This document shows positions 1 through 9,348 of a DNA stretch of 64,000 nt, piece by piece. Within the stretch, counting starts at the first letter, position 1; every line of letters starts with the position of its first letter. The notes below the pieces were generated by a model, which did not search any database, was not told the origin of the DNA, and was given only the letters and a program-made list of their open reading frames with translations. Position numbers and translations under genes: made by a program. The DNA is taken from contig CAITMK010000014.1 of NCBI GenBank assembly GCA_903893485.1, positions 62,001 through 126,000 of the forward strand, written 5' to 3'. The DNA is from Candidatus Magasanikiibacteriota bacterium (GTDB taxonomy: Bacteria > Patescibacteria > ABY1 > Magasanikbacterales > 2-02-FULL-50-9b).

Positions 1-1
1 A

Positions 2-1408
2 CAAACATTTTCAGGCAATCGTATTGGCGGCACCCTGGGCAATGCAATTTTCTTTGGCATGTATCTTACACTTAACATTTTTTTGGTGGGATTATTTTGG
101 GAAAAAAAGCACCGCATACTTCAGTCGATTGCGATTGCTAGCGGTTTAATCGCTCTTGGACTCGCCGCTGTTACGGGCCCGGTAGCGGGTTTTATTGCCG
201 GGCTTCTCATCACAGCCACAATTTTGCTTTATCAAAAATATCCTCGTTTAATTATTGCATTTTCTAGCGTAGTAATAGTCATTGCCCTCTGTGGTGCATT
301 ATTTTTAGGCCCAAATTCAATCAAAAAATTACCAACATTTCAAAGTCGTTTAGTTAACTGGAGTATTGGCTACAAAAATTTTAAAGCGCATCCAATTTTC
401 GGAACCGGATGGGAATCGTATCAAGCGGTTGCGGCCGCAAATTTTGATCCGCGACTTATTAATTTTGGTGGCGCCGAAACGTATCCGGATAAACCACATA
501 ATGCATACATTGAATTGCTCAGTAGCACGGGCATCGTTGGCACAATCTTATATTTTTGTTTCATCGCAGCACTTTTTTGGACTGCCCTTTATTTATATCG
601 ACACAAAAAAATTTCACTTTTGCAGTTTGCAATAAGTGCTGGTTTTTTAACAACGTACCTGGTACAAAATTTTTCTGCGTTCGAAACCCACGGAACTCTA
701 ATTCCACTTACCATTTTTGCCGCATGGACTGGCGCGCGACAGGAAAATAAAATTTTTAGCACTTCGCCAAAAATTATTTTGGGAACCAGTACCATACTTT
801 TTGTGATCTGTTATTGGATCGGCATCATGAGTTGCATTCCAGAATTTATCGCGCTCAAAAATGCAGATGGCGCCGCGCTCAGTCAAAAACTTTCTTCAAT
901 ATATCGAACAGAATATTTCAGCGTATTAAATCCTGCCGATGTCTCACAAGTTACTGCGGTTGTACGAAATTTTAAACCGCAAACCGCATGGGATGATTTA
1001 ATTCTGGCAAAATTTTTGGGGTCCGCCGCAACGTTTCATCCAGAATTTGTTGAAGTTGCCGAAACTGCAATTGCGCGTGCAATTAATACAAATCCAAAAC
1101 GACAAGAATTATTTATCATAAAAGGTCAGCTCGCGCTTGCACAAAATAATCTCAATGACGCAACACTGGCATTTAGCGAAGCAATCGCAATTGAGCCGCG
1201 CACCTCACAGCCACATTATTTGCTCGGACTCGTTTTATTTGCTCAAAATAATAACGATGTCGGTTGGACCGAAATTCAACTCGCCGCTTCGCACGGATTA
1301 AAATCGGCATCGCGCACTTCACTTATTTTTATTGCACAAAAACTGCAAGCAGCAAACATGCAAAACCAATTACAAATTCTTGAAACAACCTTTACCCCAA
1401 CTGAATAA
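2..1408 (+). CDS. O-antigen ligase/polymerase-like membrane protein with C-terminal TPRs (5' partial)
   Basis: The reading frame is open to the left edge, so the true start lies outside the window. The first codons read GNRIGGTLGNAIFFG, the loop found in the Wzy_C/O-antigen ligase family, followed by several hydrophobic segments. The last third is soluble and holds tetratricopeptide-like helices (around ALAQNNLNDATLAFSEAIAIEPRTSQPHYLLGL). Family role: polymerising or transferring undecaprenyl-linked glycans at the outer face of the membrane. It converges on a second ligase-like gene whose stop codon directly abuts its own. The membrane ligase plus TPR layout is shared with that neighbour, so the pair may be diverged paralogues (inference). 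The substrate is unknown. Confidence 0.8.
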   Translation, partial: QTFSGNRIGGTLGNAIFFGMYLTLNIFLVGLFWEKKHRILQSIAIASGLIALGLAAVTGPVAGFIAGLLITATILLYQKYPRLIIAFSSVVIVIALCGALFLGPNSIKKLPTFQSRLVNWSIGYKNFKAHPIFGTGWESYQAVAAANFDPRLINFGGAETYPDKPHNAYIELLSSTGIVGTILYFCFIAALFWTALYLYRHKKISLLQFAISAGFLTTYLVQNFSAFETHGTLIPLTIFAAWTGARQENKIFSTSPKIILGTSTILFVICYWIGIMSCIPEFIALKNADGAALSQKLSSIYRTEYFSVLNPADVSQVTAVVRNFKPQTAWDDLILAKFLGSAATFHPEFVEVAETAIARAINTNPKRQELFIIKGQLALAQNNLNDATLAFSEAIAIEPRTSQPHYLLGLVLFAQNNNDVGWTEIQLAASHGLKSASRTSLIFIAQKLQAANMQNQLQILETTFTPTE

Positions 1409-3277
1409 TTATTTTTTCAGCTGCGCATACCAATTCAACTGCTCGGTGGACCATCCATCAGGCCGAAGCTGAAAAGCACGCGTTGCATAGGTCACCGCAC
1501 CCGCATGATCGCCACTTGCATCCAAATGAACAGCCCAATAAAAATTAGCGGTTGGTGAATTAGGATAGAGTGCCAAGAAGTTAGTGAGAACCTCGCCTGC
1601 GGCCTTTTCTTGGCCCTGACTGCTTAATAATCCCGCCAAAGCTACTGATGTTGCAGGTCGCCCAGGCGCCCGCGCAAGCACCGCACGATAACCGGTTTCT
1701 GCAAGCGCCTCCCAATATGAAACCGTATGATCTGGCGCATTTGGCGCATACATCTGAAAAAATACCGCGACATTATGTAATTTGGTCGTTGGAATTTTTT
1801 GCGATTGCATATAACCCTCGAGCCGCGGTACATATGATTCACTGAGCGGCTGCAACTCAAAGGAAGAAATAATTTGCGCCTGCAGCAGCGTAACCAAACG
1901 TTGAGAATAAATTACATCGCGCTCCTGGGTGTATGGAAAAAGCATTGGCGTTTGCCCCGCGGCGCGCGAAACAGTACCAAGCGTTTGCGTGACTGATAAT
2001 GCATCTTGCATATGCCACACCTCTGACGTAATACCAATAATCATAATCACCGCGCTCACCCCTAACACCAATCCACCAACTTGAAATACTTTTTGTAAAT
2101 TTTTATTGAGCGCTAAATTTGGTAATTCAGTTTTCTTACCCATACTCACAAGCAGCACAAGCGCAGGCACTGCCCACATTTGAAAAGGCGCGGTTGCAAG
2201 TGCCACATGATATGCAACAAATGTCGCTCTTCCAATGGTGCTTAGCGAACGAAACACAAACCATGCCCAAAAACCATATAGCAACAATCCCACAACGCCG
2301 CCAGCCAAAAGTAAATCAAAATACCAAGAATGTGTTGAATCAAAAACTTGTTCGCTATTGGTAATTTCGTCTAAATTTCCAAGATCGCGCACGATGATAT
2401 CGTGAAATCCAACCGGCCCATAGCCAACAAGCGGTCGTGCAGCAAATTCATGCAATGCATTTTTATATAATGTTGCACGCGACTGAACCGTTTCATCTTG
2501 CATTGAAATATGCAGCGCGCGGCCGCCCAAGCCGTATGCTAAAAAAATAAAAAGCACAAGTGCACCAACGCTTAGCCCAATTCGTTTTTGCCATGATGTA
2601 TAGTGATTAAAAACCCAATGCGCCCCAACGTAACAAGCGCCCACGGCTGCCGCAAGCATGGTGCCACGACTCCCCGTAGCATAGAGCAAAAACAAAGTTA
2701 CCGCGGCCATGCAACTCAGATACACGCGAGAATGTTTTGTTTTTTCAAAAGCAATCTGCGCAAAAAATGGTACAAATAAAATTACGGTACCAAAAAATAA
2801 TGCGTTGCCAACGGATCCTGCCCATCGTGAATCAGTAACTAACAATTCTGAGCCCGGCGCAAGTACAAATAATCGACTTATCAACGCACCAAATATTAAA
2901 ACGCCAAGATATACCGCGCTTACATAATTATTTTTTTTATGTGCATATAATACAGCTGCTAAAATTGGCAGCATCCCCCAAAGCAAAAATAATCCATCGC
3001 TTCGAATCCATGATCCCCACCACGCTGCGCCAATTTCCCCGCCAAAAATAGCACGTACCGTAAGCCACAAAACAAAAATACCAAGCCATGATAACCGCGG
3101 ATCAGTAATAAAAACTTTTGCTGATATCTTTTCTTGCCACAAAAAATAAATTGCAAGCAAAATCGCCACGCACCACAACACTACCCTGCCCGTGATAAAT
3201 GAATAGTACCAAAATGGCGTTACGACAAATGGTATTATTGCCAACAGGTAACCTAGCCAATTTATTCTAATTTTCAT
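1409..3277 (-). CDS. O-antigen ligase/polymerase-like membrane protein with C-terminal TPR
   Basis: About 622 residues. The first ~430 residues carry roughly ten hydrophobic segments; the Wzy_C-type region contains RPLVGYGPVGFHD and STHSWYFDLLLAGG. The last ~190 residues are soluble and end in a TPR-like pair (ANFYWAVHLDASGDHAGAVTYATRAF). I chose the ATG at 3277 because the membrane segments begin right after it. An upstream in-frame ATG at 3304 would add nine polar residues, and neither start has a clear ribosome binding site. Likely role: assembly of a cell-surface polysaccharide or glycosylation of surface proteins. The stop codon abuts that of the convergent ligase-like gene, with no terminator between them. 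Confidence 0.8.
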   Translation of the reverse strand: MKIRINWLGYLLAIIPFVVTPFWYYSFITGRVVLWCVAILLAIYFLWQEKISAKVFITDPRLSWLGIFVLWLTVRAIFGGEIGAAWWGSWIRSDGLFLLWGMLPILAAVLYAHKKNNYVSAVYLGVLIFGALISRLFVLAPGSELLVTDSRWAGSVGNALFFGTVILFVPFFAQIAFEKTKHSRVYLSCMAAVTLFLLYATGSRGTMLAAAVGACYVGAHWVFNHYTSWQKRIGLSVGALVLFIFLAYGLGGRALHISMQDETVQSRATLYKNALHEFAARPLVGYGPVGFHDIIVRDLGNLDEITNSEQVFDSTHSWYFDLLLAGGVVGLLLYGFWAWFVFRSLSTIGRATFVAYHVALATAPFQMWAVPALVLLVSMGKKTELPNLALNKNLQKVFQVGGLVLGVSAVIMIIGITSEVWHMQDALSVTQTLGTVSRAAGQTPMLFPYTQERDVIYSQRLVTLLQAQIISSFELQPLSESYVPRLEGYMQSQKIPTTKLHNVAVFFQMYAPNAPDHTVSYWEALAETGYRAVLARAPGRPATSVALAGLLSSQGQEKAAGEVLTNFLALYPNSPTANFYWAVHLDASGDHAGAVTYATRAFQLRPDGWSTEQLNWYAQLKK

Positions 3278-3318
3278 AGCTGTTTTATTTTCATAGAATA
3301 ACATGCTCTGCCGAAAAA

Positions 3319-3352
3319 CAAAACACCCGACCTTACGGCCGGGTGTTTTGCG
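3319..3352 (-). terminator. Rho-independent terminator of the large surface-protein gene
   Basis: ACACCCG-CC, loop TTAC, GG-CGGGTGT with A runs on the left and T runs on the right, so it could work both ways. It sits directly downstream of the minus-strand gene ending at 3394. Confidence 0.8.
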
Positions 3353-3393
3353 ATTCTTCCTTTTACAGAAGTTTCATCTCTTTCATTCAACTA

Positions 3394-6300
3394 TTAGTTG
3401 AATGAAATTGACTTACCAGAAAGAGGCAAACTGTTAACCACGGTGGTTGGAGTTAAGCCATCAGACCAGGTCACTGCAGTTGCTGGCATACCAACCGAAA
3501 GGGTAGCATTACCTGCTGCAGTTGCTGTGGTGTCCAAAGTTACCAAGATTGGTAATGATGAACCTGGGTCAATTGCGAGAGTTGCTGACAACGCTGCTGG
3601 AGTTGCGCCAAATACCAAACATGAGGTTGAACCAAATGTACAGCTTGTTGCACCACCACCAAGGGTTGTTGTTTCAATCAACTGGTTAGAGTCAATTGTT
3701 TCGCTCTTATACACGTTCAACACATGTGATGAACCTGCAGATGCTGACAATGAACCTGAAGCCAAGAAGTTCAATTTTGTAATCAATGCTTTCGCACCGT
3801 TTACATTAGCACTGTTCGAGATCACGAACAAAGCTGCTGGCATTTCTGAGGTACGAGTACCGATAGTGCCTGGAGCATTTGCTGAGCTTGAATATGCAAC
3901 TGAAAGTTTGGTCTTAAGTGATGTCTGTGCAGCACCCTGAATTGTTGCTGGACTGCTGAAAAGACGACCGCCACCAATACCTGCAACGGTGATTGATGCG
4001 CCACTCTTAGCGCCCTTAGCAACTACTGCTGTTGATGATGCGTTGTCATACTTATCAATCAAGAAGCCCTTGAATGAAACGCCTGAGTACACGTCCTGAG
4101 TTGCTGAAACTGCAGCTACAACAGTAAATGTCTTAGAAGTGTTCTTAGGAATGTTGATGTTCAAAGCACTGAAACGAGCATAAGCTGCTGAAACATCAGT
4201 CTGTGATGATACATCACCAGATGTAAGAGCTGCTACAGTACCAACAGTTGTATCGCCATCCATAAGACGGATGTTCTGAAGTAAACCAGTTGGTGATGTT
4301 GCTGCGTTTGACATGCCGAATGCTGTTGCAAGTTCAGATACGTTCACATCTTCAGATTTACCAGCGGTAAGGCTGAATTTGAAGATTGGCTGTGAAGGAG
4401 CACCCATAACAACCTGCTGAGCAACTGGGGTGTCTGAGCTAAGTGATGCAGTCAATGAACCTGCTGTTGCAAGGTCAACGTACTGTGCAGTGTTTGGGGT
4501 CATTGTTACAGTGCCACTCAAACCGGTAAGTGCGGTCTGGTATGAAACACCACTAGCAGTAACCTGAATAGCTACAGTTGGAGATGTAAATGCTGATACT
4601 GTTGAGAGTACGTCAGCAACTACGTTTACTACTTTCTGTTCACCTGCGCCCAAGGTAAGACCTGGAGTTGGGTTGATTGTGAAAGAGTAAGTTGAGTTTG
4701 GTCCGCCTGCTGCAATATTAGTTGCAAGCAAGTTGCCAGCTGCATCTGTCAAACGGATGTTTGCAAATGCAGTGTTCAATGCAGTGCCGTTGTCAGCAAG
4801 TGCAATTGAAGTAATCTTTGAACCTTCACCAGCGCCGCCAGTCAAGATGAATGAAGCAATTTTTACATTGGTGTCATTCAAAACAGCTGTTGGCTCAGAT
4901 GGTGAACCGTTTGCTACTGCTGCGTTAACCTGAATACTTGGCTGACCAGTACGCAATGTTAACAAGTTACCAGAAACTGGTGAAACTGCAACAGTTGCGA
5001 GTGATACGTTACCCTGAGCTGCACCTGAAGTAATACCAACACGGATAGTTTCCAAGCTGTAAGCGGTTGCATCGTTTAAGTCTGCAACAACTTCAAGTGT
5101 GCTTGGAGTACCAGGCTGTACAATAAAACTGTTAGTGAAGCTGTATAAGTTGTCACCACCATTTGCTGTCAAAGATGGAATAGAGTTACCAACCTGTACG
5201 CCATTAAGTAAGAGCTTAACGTTCTTCAAGATGAATGCTGATGATGTTGAAACACCGTCAATGTTCAATGAAGATACTTTTACATTTTCACCTGCAGCTG
5301 TGAAGTTGAACTTCGCAAGGCTTACATTGGTACCGCCAAGAGCAGTGTTCAATGTTGCAGTGTCTGATGCAGTTGTAAGTGTCAAGGTACCATGGTTAAT
5401 GGTTGATGCTGCGAGAGTCTGAACAGCAAACTGAGTTGTGTTCAATGCATATGTACCAACATACACTTTGTAGTTGAGGTCATAAGCTACAACATCTTCT
5501 GTGTTCTGAACGCTGAATGCAAAGTTGCGGTTTGTACCACCAACGATGTCACCAACGATGTCAACAAATTTGCTCTGACCAGCCAAAATCTTCAAACCAC
5601 CGTCTGCATTTGCAGCGCCAGTTGAATCTTTGCTGAAGTCAGCAACCAAAGTGTTGTCTGAAGACAATGATTTAGTTACGTCATACTGAACGCCACCAAT
5701 CTGAACTTTCAAATTAGCAAGGTCTGATGAAGCAATTGAACCAATTTCTGTGAACTTCATCTTTTTCAAGAGGATGTTCTGATCCTTTGCAACTACCTTA
5801 AAGGTACCGAAAGTGTAACCAATTTTACCTGCATCAACGTTAGTTGGTGTAAGTGGTGAAGAGGTTGCAAATTCAAGGCGACCAAGATCAGTTACAGCAG
5901 CAACAGAGAATGTTGCGCCAGCAGCTGAACCGGTAACTGAACCTGAAGAGTTAGTTGTGATGCCTGAAGCGTCAACAGTCCAGCTCTGGGTTGTACCAGT
6001 ACCTGCACCTTTGTTTACGTCTTCAAGAACCCAGATTGAAACAGTCTGACCTGCTGGTACGGTGAAGAGACCTGCAGTGTTAAGGAATGTTGCAACGCCG
6101 AGTGAGAATGAGTTGTTCTTAGCGAGAACAGCACCATTAGCATCTGCGAGGTACAAGTAGTCAACGTCAGCATCCTTTGAGATACCACCGCGAACTGCCT
6201 GAAGTTTTGTAACAACAACGTCAGCACCATTTGCAGTCAAGTTAACTTTCGTCATGCGAGCCAATTTCTGGCCGCCTTCTGAATCGATAACCATTGAGTT

Positions 6301-7071
6301 GCCTGCTGATGGTGAGTCTGAAGCCAATGAAACAGTCAATGAACCAGTTGAAGCTGGAGCAGTTGTGCCACCTGTGGTCTGACCAGCAGATGAACCCTGT
6401 GATACATTAGCTACTTCTGTTGCACCGAGAGCTGCGCCCACAGTGTTTGAAAGGCTTGCTACAGTGATAGCATAAGCGCTGTTGAGCATGTTGCCCGACA
6501 TTGCTGCTGCATCAACTGGACGTGCTACACCACCCTGGATGTAGTAGTATGTTGAGCCGTTCAAAAGAAGTGAACCGTCTGGGTATGAAGCGGTTGTAAG
6601 GTCAGCACCAATGCTGTAGTTGGTGAAAAATGCGTCTGACACATCGTCAACGCGCTTTGCCCAATCTGCACCATAGAGAGCCTGAGCAACTGATTCACTG
6701 GTTACCCAGCGAAGTTTGCCACCTGGTTCAACTGCGTATACTTTTGGATCAGTTGTAATCTTTACGAGGCGTGTACCTGCGCGGAATACAACGTTACCAG
6801 CGAGCTGGTATGTCTGAAGTTCTGAAAGAGGCACGGTCTGAACTGTTGAGAAGTTCTTGTACCATGTCTGGTAAGTTTTAAGGTTTGGGAATGTCCAACG
6901 CTTGCCACCTTGGTAGTAGTACACTGCGTCAAATTCTTTAGCCTTGATGAGTGAGCCGTCGGTAGCTGCTGCGTTAGCAGTAAGTGTACCAACAAGCATT
7001 GAAGCACCCATTGACCAGAGAATTGTCGAAGTGACAACCACTGATGACAGTGTTTTCTTTGCGATATTCAT
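3394..7071 (-). CDS. Large secreted surface protein, candidate S-layer-like protein
   Basis: 1225 residues with an N-terminal signal (MNIAKKTLSSVVVTSTILW, then TANAAAT). Residues ~40-210 carry repeats of the type KRWTFPNLKTYQTWY, VVFRAGTRLVKITTDPKVYAVEPGGKLRWV and LLLNGSTYYYIQGG. I recall this arrangement from many Patescibacteria surface proteins. The remainder is a long series of Ser/Thr/Ala/Gly-rich beta-sandwich-like domains with recurring TLGAGEQKVVNVVADV-type strands. Codon use is even and visibly tuned compared with neighbours, as expected for an abundant protein. It has a ~90-base 5' leader and its own terminator. Upstream lie a sigma factor and its probable membrane partner, which could regulate it (inference). 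No catalytic motif seen. S-layer identity is likely but not proven. Confidence 0.8.
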   Translation of the reverse strand: MNIAKKTLSSVVVTSTILWSMGASMLVGTLTANAAATDGSLIKAKEFDAVYYYQGGKRWTFPNLKTYQTWYKNFSTVQTVPLSELQTYQLAGNVVFRAGTRLVKITTDPKVYAVEPGGKLRWVTSESVAQALYGADWAKRVDDVSDAFFTNYSIGADLTTASYPDGSLLLNGSTYYYIQGGVARPVDAAAMSGNMLNSAYAITVASLSNTVGAALGATEVANVSQGSSAGQTTGGTTAPASTGSLTVSLASDSPSAGNSMVIDSEGGQKLARMTKVNLTANGADVVVTKLQAVRGGISKDADVDYLYLADANGAVLAKNNSFSLGVATFLNTAGLFTVPAGQTVSIWVLEDVNKGAGTGTTQSWTVDASGITTNSSGSVTGSAAGATFSVAAVTDLGRLEFATSSPLTPTNVDAGKIGYTFGTFKVVAKDQNILLKKMKFTEIGSIASSDLANLKVQIGGVQYDVTKSLSSDNTLVADFSKDSTGAANADGGLKILAGQSKFVDIVGDIVGGTNRNFAFSVQNTEDVVAYDLNYKVYVGTYALNTTQFAVQTLAASTINHGTLTLTTASDTATLNTALGGTNVSLAKFNFTAAGENVKVSSLNIDGVSTSSAFILKNVKLLLNGVQVGNSIPSLTANGGDNLYSFTNSFIVQPGTPSTLEVVADLNDATAYSLETIRVGITSGAAQGNVSLATVAVSPVSGNLLTLRTGQPSIQVNAAVANGSPSEPTAVLNDTNVKIASFILTGGAGEGSKITSIALADNGTALNTAFANIRLTDAAGNLLATNIAAGGPNSTYSFTINPTPGLTLGAGEQKVVNVVADVLSTVSAFTSPTVAIQVTASGVSYQTALTGLSGTVTMTPNTAQYVDLATAGSLTASLSSDTPVAQQVVMGAPSQPIFKFSLTAGKSEDVNVSELATAFGMSNAATSPTGLLQNIRLMDGDTTVGTVAALTSGDVSSQTDVSAAYARFSALNINIPKNTSKTFTVVAAVSATQDVYSGVSFKGFLIDKYDNASSTAVVAKGAKSGASITVAGIGGGRLFSSPATIQGAAQTSLKTKLSVAYSSSANAPGTIGTRTSEMPAALFVISNSANVNGAKALITKLNFLASGSLSASAGSSHVLNVYKSETIDSNQLIETTTLGGGATSCTFGSTSCLVFGATPAALSATLAIDPGSSLPILVTLDTTATAAGNATLSVGMPATAVTWSDGLTPTTVVNSLPLSGKSISFN

Positions 7072-7258
7072 ATTAAGAATTTCTGTCTTGTATAGTTAGC
7101 CCTAATAAAATTTGCATTCTGCGCCGCGGGAACGGCTCGACATTTCTATCATCCTGCAAGTATAGGATTTTTTGTACCCACTTCGCGCTGCATTAATTGC
7201 CGCGCGTTGTGAAGTACAAATTCCCTCCAGTATCTGTACTCCACCTGGTTTTTATTTT

Positions 7259-8263
7259 TTATTGCCAGGCTTCCAAAGTGATTGGTGTTGCGGTATCCAC
7301 CACATTCGGTGCTAATTCCGGTGGACGTTCCGGAAAGTTTTTTAAAATTGCATCTTGTTCTGAGGTGGTTGTGGTAACGACGGTTGCGTCTGACGAAACT
7401 TTGTTGCCAACATGAGCCGTGGTGGTAGAAAAAGTGGTTGAGGTGCTCGTAGGCAAAACAACTGGCGTTGAAGTTGCTGTAATCGCAGGAGTGCTTGTTG
7501 GCGCAGCGGCAATAGCCGGCGTTGAAGTTGCTGCAACCTGCGCATTTGCTGCGTCAGTTTTTAATTGGTTAATTGCAACCAATACATCAGAAGATGCATC
7601 GGCTGAAGTAATATGTACCGCAGTAGAAGAAAGGTTTTGTTTCATTTCGTCTGCTTTTGTTTCAATCACTTTTGCAACTGCAACCAAATCTGGCACCGAT
7701 GAATTACTTTTTTGCGCTGCAACCAAACTATCGCTGGTTGATTGTACTTCGGTTTTTAATTGTTGTACTGCCGCTTCAACGCGCACTGATTTTGCTTTTT
7801 CATCGGTGGTTGGAGTTGCAACAATTTTTTGGACTTCTTCAAAACGGCGATTGGTAAGTGTTACATGAAATTCTGCAGATGCAGTTTTGCCCTGCAACAC
7901 GCTCACCACAGCAACTTGTGTTTGCTCTGAGGCAAGTTTAACAGGATACAAGGTATCGCCTGGCAAACTATTCAGTGATGCTGAAACGGTGGTGATCCAG
8001 CCGCCGATACCAACACCAAAACATAAAACGAAAATAACCGCTGGACGCACCACGGCGTACACGGTTTTTTGTGGCATAATAAAAGAAAGTGCAGTCCACA
8101 CATGGGTTAAGGTAACGACACGACGTGGTGTTGCAGCATTGGTCTGTTCAATATGACGAAGCATGCGGCTACGGTTTTCCGCAACCCATTCTGGGCGCGG
8201 ATTAAAATCCGTTGACGCATTCTTTACTTGGTTCATGAGTTGTTCGACCTGAATTTTTTTCAT
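7259..8263 (-). CDS. DUF5667-type membrane protein, probable anti-sigma partner
   Basis: 334 residues: a cytosolic N-terminus of about 75 residues, one membrane span (AVIFVLCFGVGIGGWITTV), then an external region opening with SLPGDTLYPVKLASEQ, the signature of DUF5667. Then follow helical segments and a low-complexity Ala/Thr/Ser/Pro tail (residues ~235-290). The gene starts two bases after the stop codon of an ECF sigma factor, the usual arrangement for a sigma factor and its membrane-bound regulator. Anti-sigma function is inferred from that context and topology; no zinc-binding HxxxCxxC motif is visible at the N-terminus. Confidence 0.75.
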   Translation of the reverse strand: MKKIQVEQLMNQVKNASTDFNPRPEWVAENRSRMLRHIEQTNAATPRRVVTLTHVWTALSFIMPQKTVYAVVRPAVIFVLCFGVGIGGWITTVSASLNSLPGDTLYPVKLASEQTQVAVVSVLQGKTASAEFHVTLTNRRFEEVQKIVATPTTDEKAKSVRVEAAVQQLKTEVQSTSDSLVAAQKSNSSVPDLVAVAKVIETKADEMKQNLSSTAVHITSADASSDVLVAINQLKTDAANAQVAATSTPAIAAAPTSTPAITATSTPVVLPTSTSTTFSTTTAHVGNKVSSDATVVTTTTSEQDAILKNFPERPPELAPNVVDTATPITLEAWQ

Positions 8264-8265
8264 AC

Positions 8266-8832
8266 TTATTTTTTTTCAAGAAGTCCTGCAAGTGTTTTGG
8301 TTGCCCGGTGCAAAAGCACGCGTACATGCACTTGCGTTTTTCCAATGATCTCCGCGATTTCAGAAACTGACAATTCTTCGATGTAGCGAAGCATGAGCAC
8401 TTCGCGGTAATCAGCTTTCATTTGCTTCATGGCCGCCATTACTTCAGCCGCTTCCATTTTCATGTCCACAAGAAGCATTTGCTGGCCGTCGTCTGACCAA
8501 CCGATGGTGTTTTCGCCGTCGTCTGACTCGATCGCTTCATCCAGCGAAATATGCATCTTGCGGCTACGGTAATGGTCGATGACCAGGTTACGCGCAATGC
8601 GATACACGAGCGATGGGAAACTGACCACGTCTCGACTTTCCAAAAGGTAGTGCCAGGTACGAAGGAAAACCTCAGAAGTGAGATCTTCGGCTTCTTCCCT
8701 GCCATTTACCTTATATGAAATGAACCGGAACACCCCAGCCACGTGGGCATCATATAGCTCAGCATACGCGGTAGCATCGCGTTTGGTCTGGATTCGATAT
8801 AGGAGAACTTTTTCCTGTAATTTGCTACTCAT
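8266..8832 (-). CDS. ECF-type RNA polymerase sigma factor
   Basis: 188 residues. Sigma region 2 spans about 20-95 (AYAELYDAHVAGVFRFISYKV, then AEDLTSEVFLRTW and PSLVYRIARNLVIDHYRSRK). Region 4 is the C-terminal helix-turn-helix (YREVLMLRYIEELSVSEIAEIIGKT, then VRVLLHRATKTL). It directs RNA polymerase to a small regulon, probably envelope functions given its neighbours. It is the first gene of a two-gene unit with the DUF5667 protein and has a canonical promoter (TTGACT-N17-TATACT), so its own basal transcription probably uses the housekeeping sigma factor. Confidence 0.92.
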   Translation of the reverse strand: MSSKLQEKVLLYRIQTKRDATAYAELYDAHVAGVFRFISYKVNGREEAEDLTSEVFLRTWHYLLESRDVVSFPSLVYRIARNLVIDHYRSRKMHISLDEAIESDDGENTIGWSDDGQQMLLVDMKMEAAEVMAAMKQMKADYREVLMLRYIEELSVSEIAEIIGKTQVHVRVLLHRATKTLAGLLEKK

Positions 8833-8877
8833 GTAATAAGACGTGGCTAAAGGGAAAGTGTTACAAAATTAAAGCGA

Positions 8878-8906
8878 AGTATAGCGCAATACCCCCAGAA
8901 AGTCAA
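8878..8906 (-). promoter_or_regulatory. Sigma70-type promoter of the ECF sigma gene
   Basis: On the minus strand TTGACT (8901-8906), a 17-base spacer and TATACT (8878-8883), about 45 bases before the start codon. Confidence 0.75.
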
Positions 8907-8936
8907 CGCGGTATTTGCTAGATTTGTGGGTAAATA

Positions 8937-8966
8937 TTGACACATTTGTATAGAGTAGTGTAGACT
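8937..8966 (+). promoter_or_regulatory. Promoter of the small HTH gene, nearly leaderless
   Basis: TTGACA (8937-8942), 18-base spacer, TAGACT (8961-8966). The expected transcription start is only a few bases before the ATG at 8977, and no ribosome binding site is visible. Confidence 0.65.
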
Positions 8967-8976
8967 TTTAATCACT

Positions 8977-9348
8977 ATGTCCATGAACGAAGTTATCCGA
9001 ATTTCTATTTCCGAAACTGCCCGGCTTTTTGGGCTCAACTCCCAAACCATCCGCCGTGCCATTAAAACCGGCGAATTGCCAGCAATTGTGGTTCAAGGCC
9101 GTTATAAGGTTGATTTTGAAACCGCGCTTAAGTGGTCTCAGATCCACAGCACCACCAAAAACAAACTTTCTTCGCGTGGCATTGGTCAATTTGTTAACGA
9201 ATGGCGTCCAACGATTAAACAAGCCGAACTTCCAACTCCAACGGAGCCAGAAGCGCCTGAAGAACCAACTGCCGAGGCAAAACCGAAAGCACCTCGCCGC
9301 AAATTAGGCCCGCGCACGGACATTTCGCAGCAAGCTCTGCCCTTCTAA
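8977..9348 (+). CDS. Small helix-turn-helix DNA-binding protein (excisionase/MerR-like)
   Basis: 123 residues. Residues 6-50 match the HTH_17/excisionase-like fold: RISISETARLFGLNSQTIRRAIKTGELPAIVVQGRYKVDFE, with the typical turn and wing. The C-terminal 40 residues are Pro/Glu/Lys-rich and probably disordered. Role: a DNA-binding regulator of unknown target. Its last 45 bases overlap the 3' end of the convergent glycosyltransferase gene. The transcript should be almost leaderless. Alternative start at the second ATG (8983). Confidence 0.7.
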   Translation: MSMNEVIRISISETARLFGLNSQTIRRAIKTGELPAIVVQGRYKVDFETALKWSQIHSTTKNKLSSRGIGQFVNEWRPTIKQAELPTPTEPEAPEEPTAEAKPKAPRRKLGPRTDISQQALPF

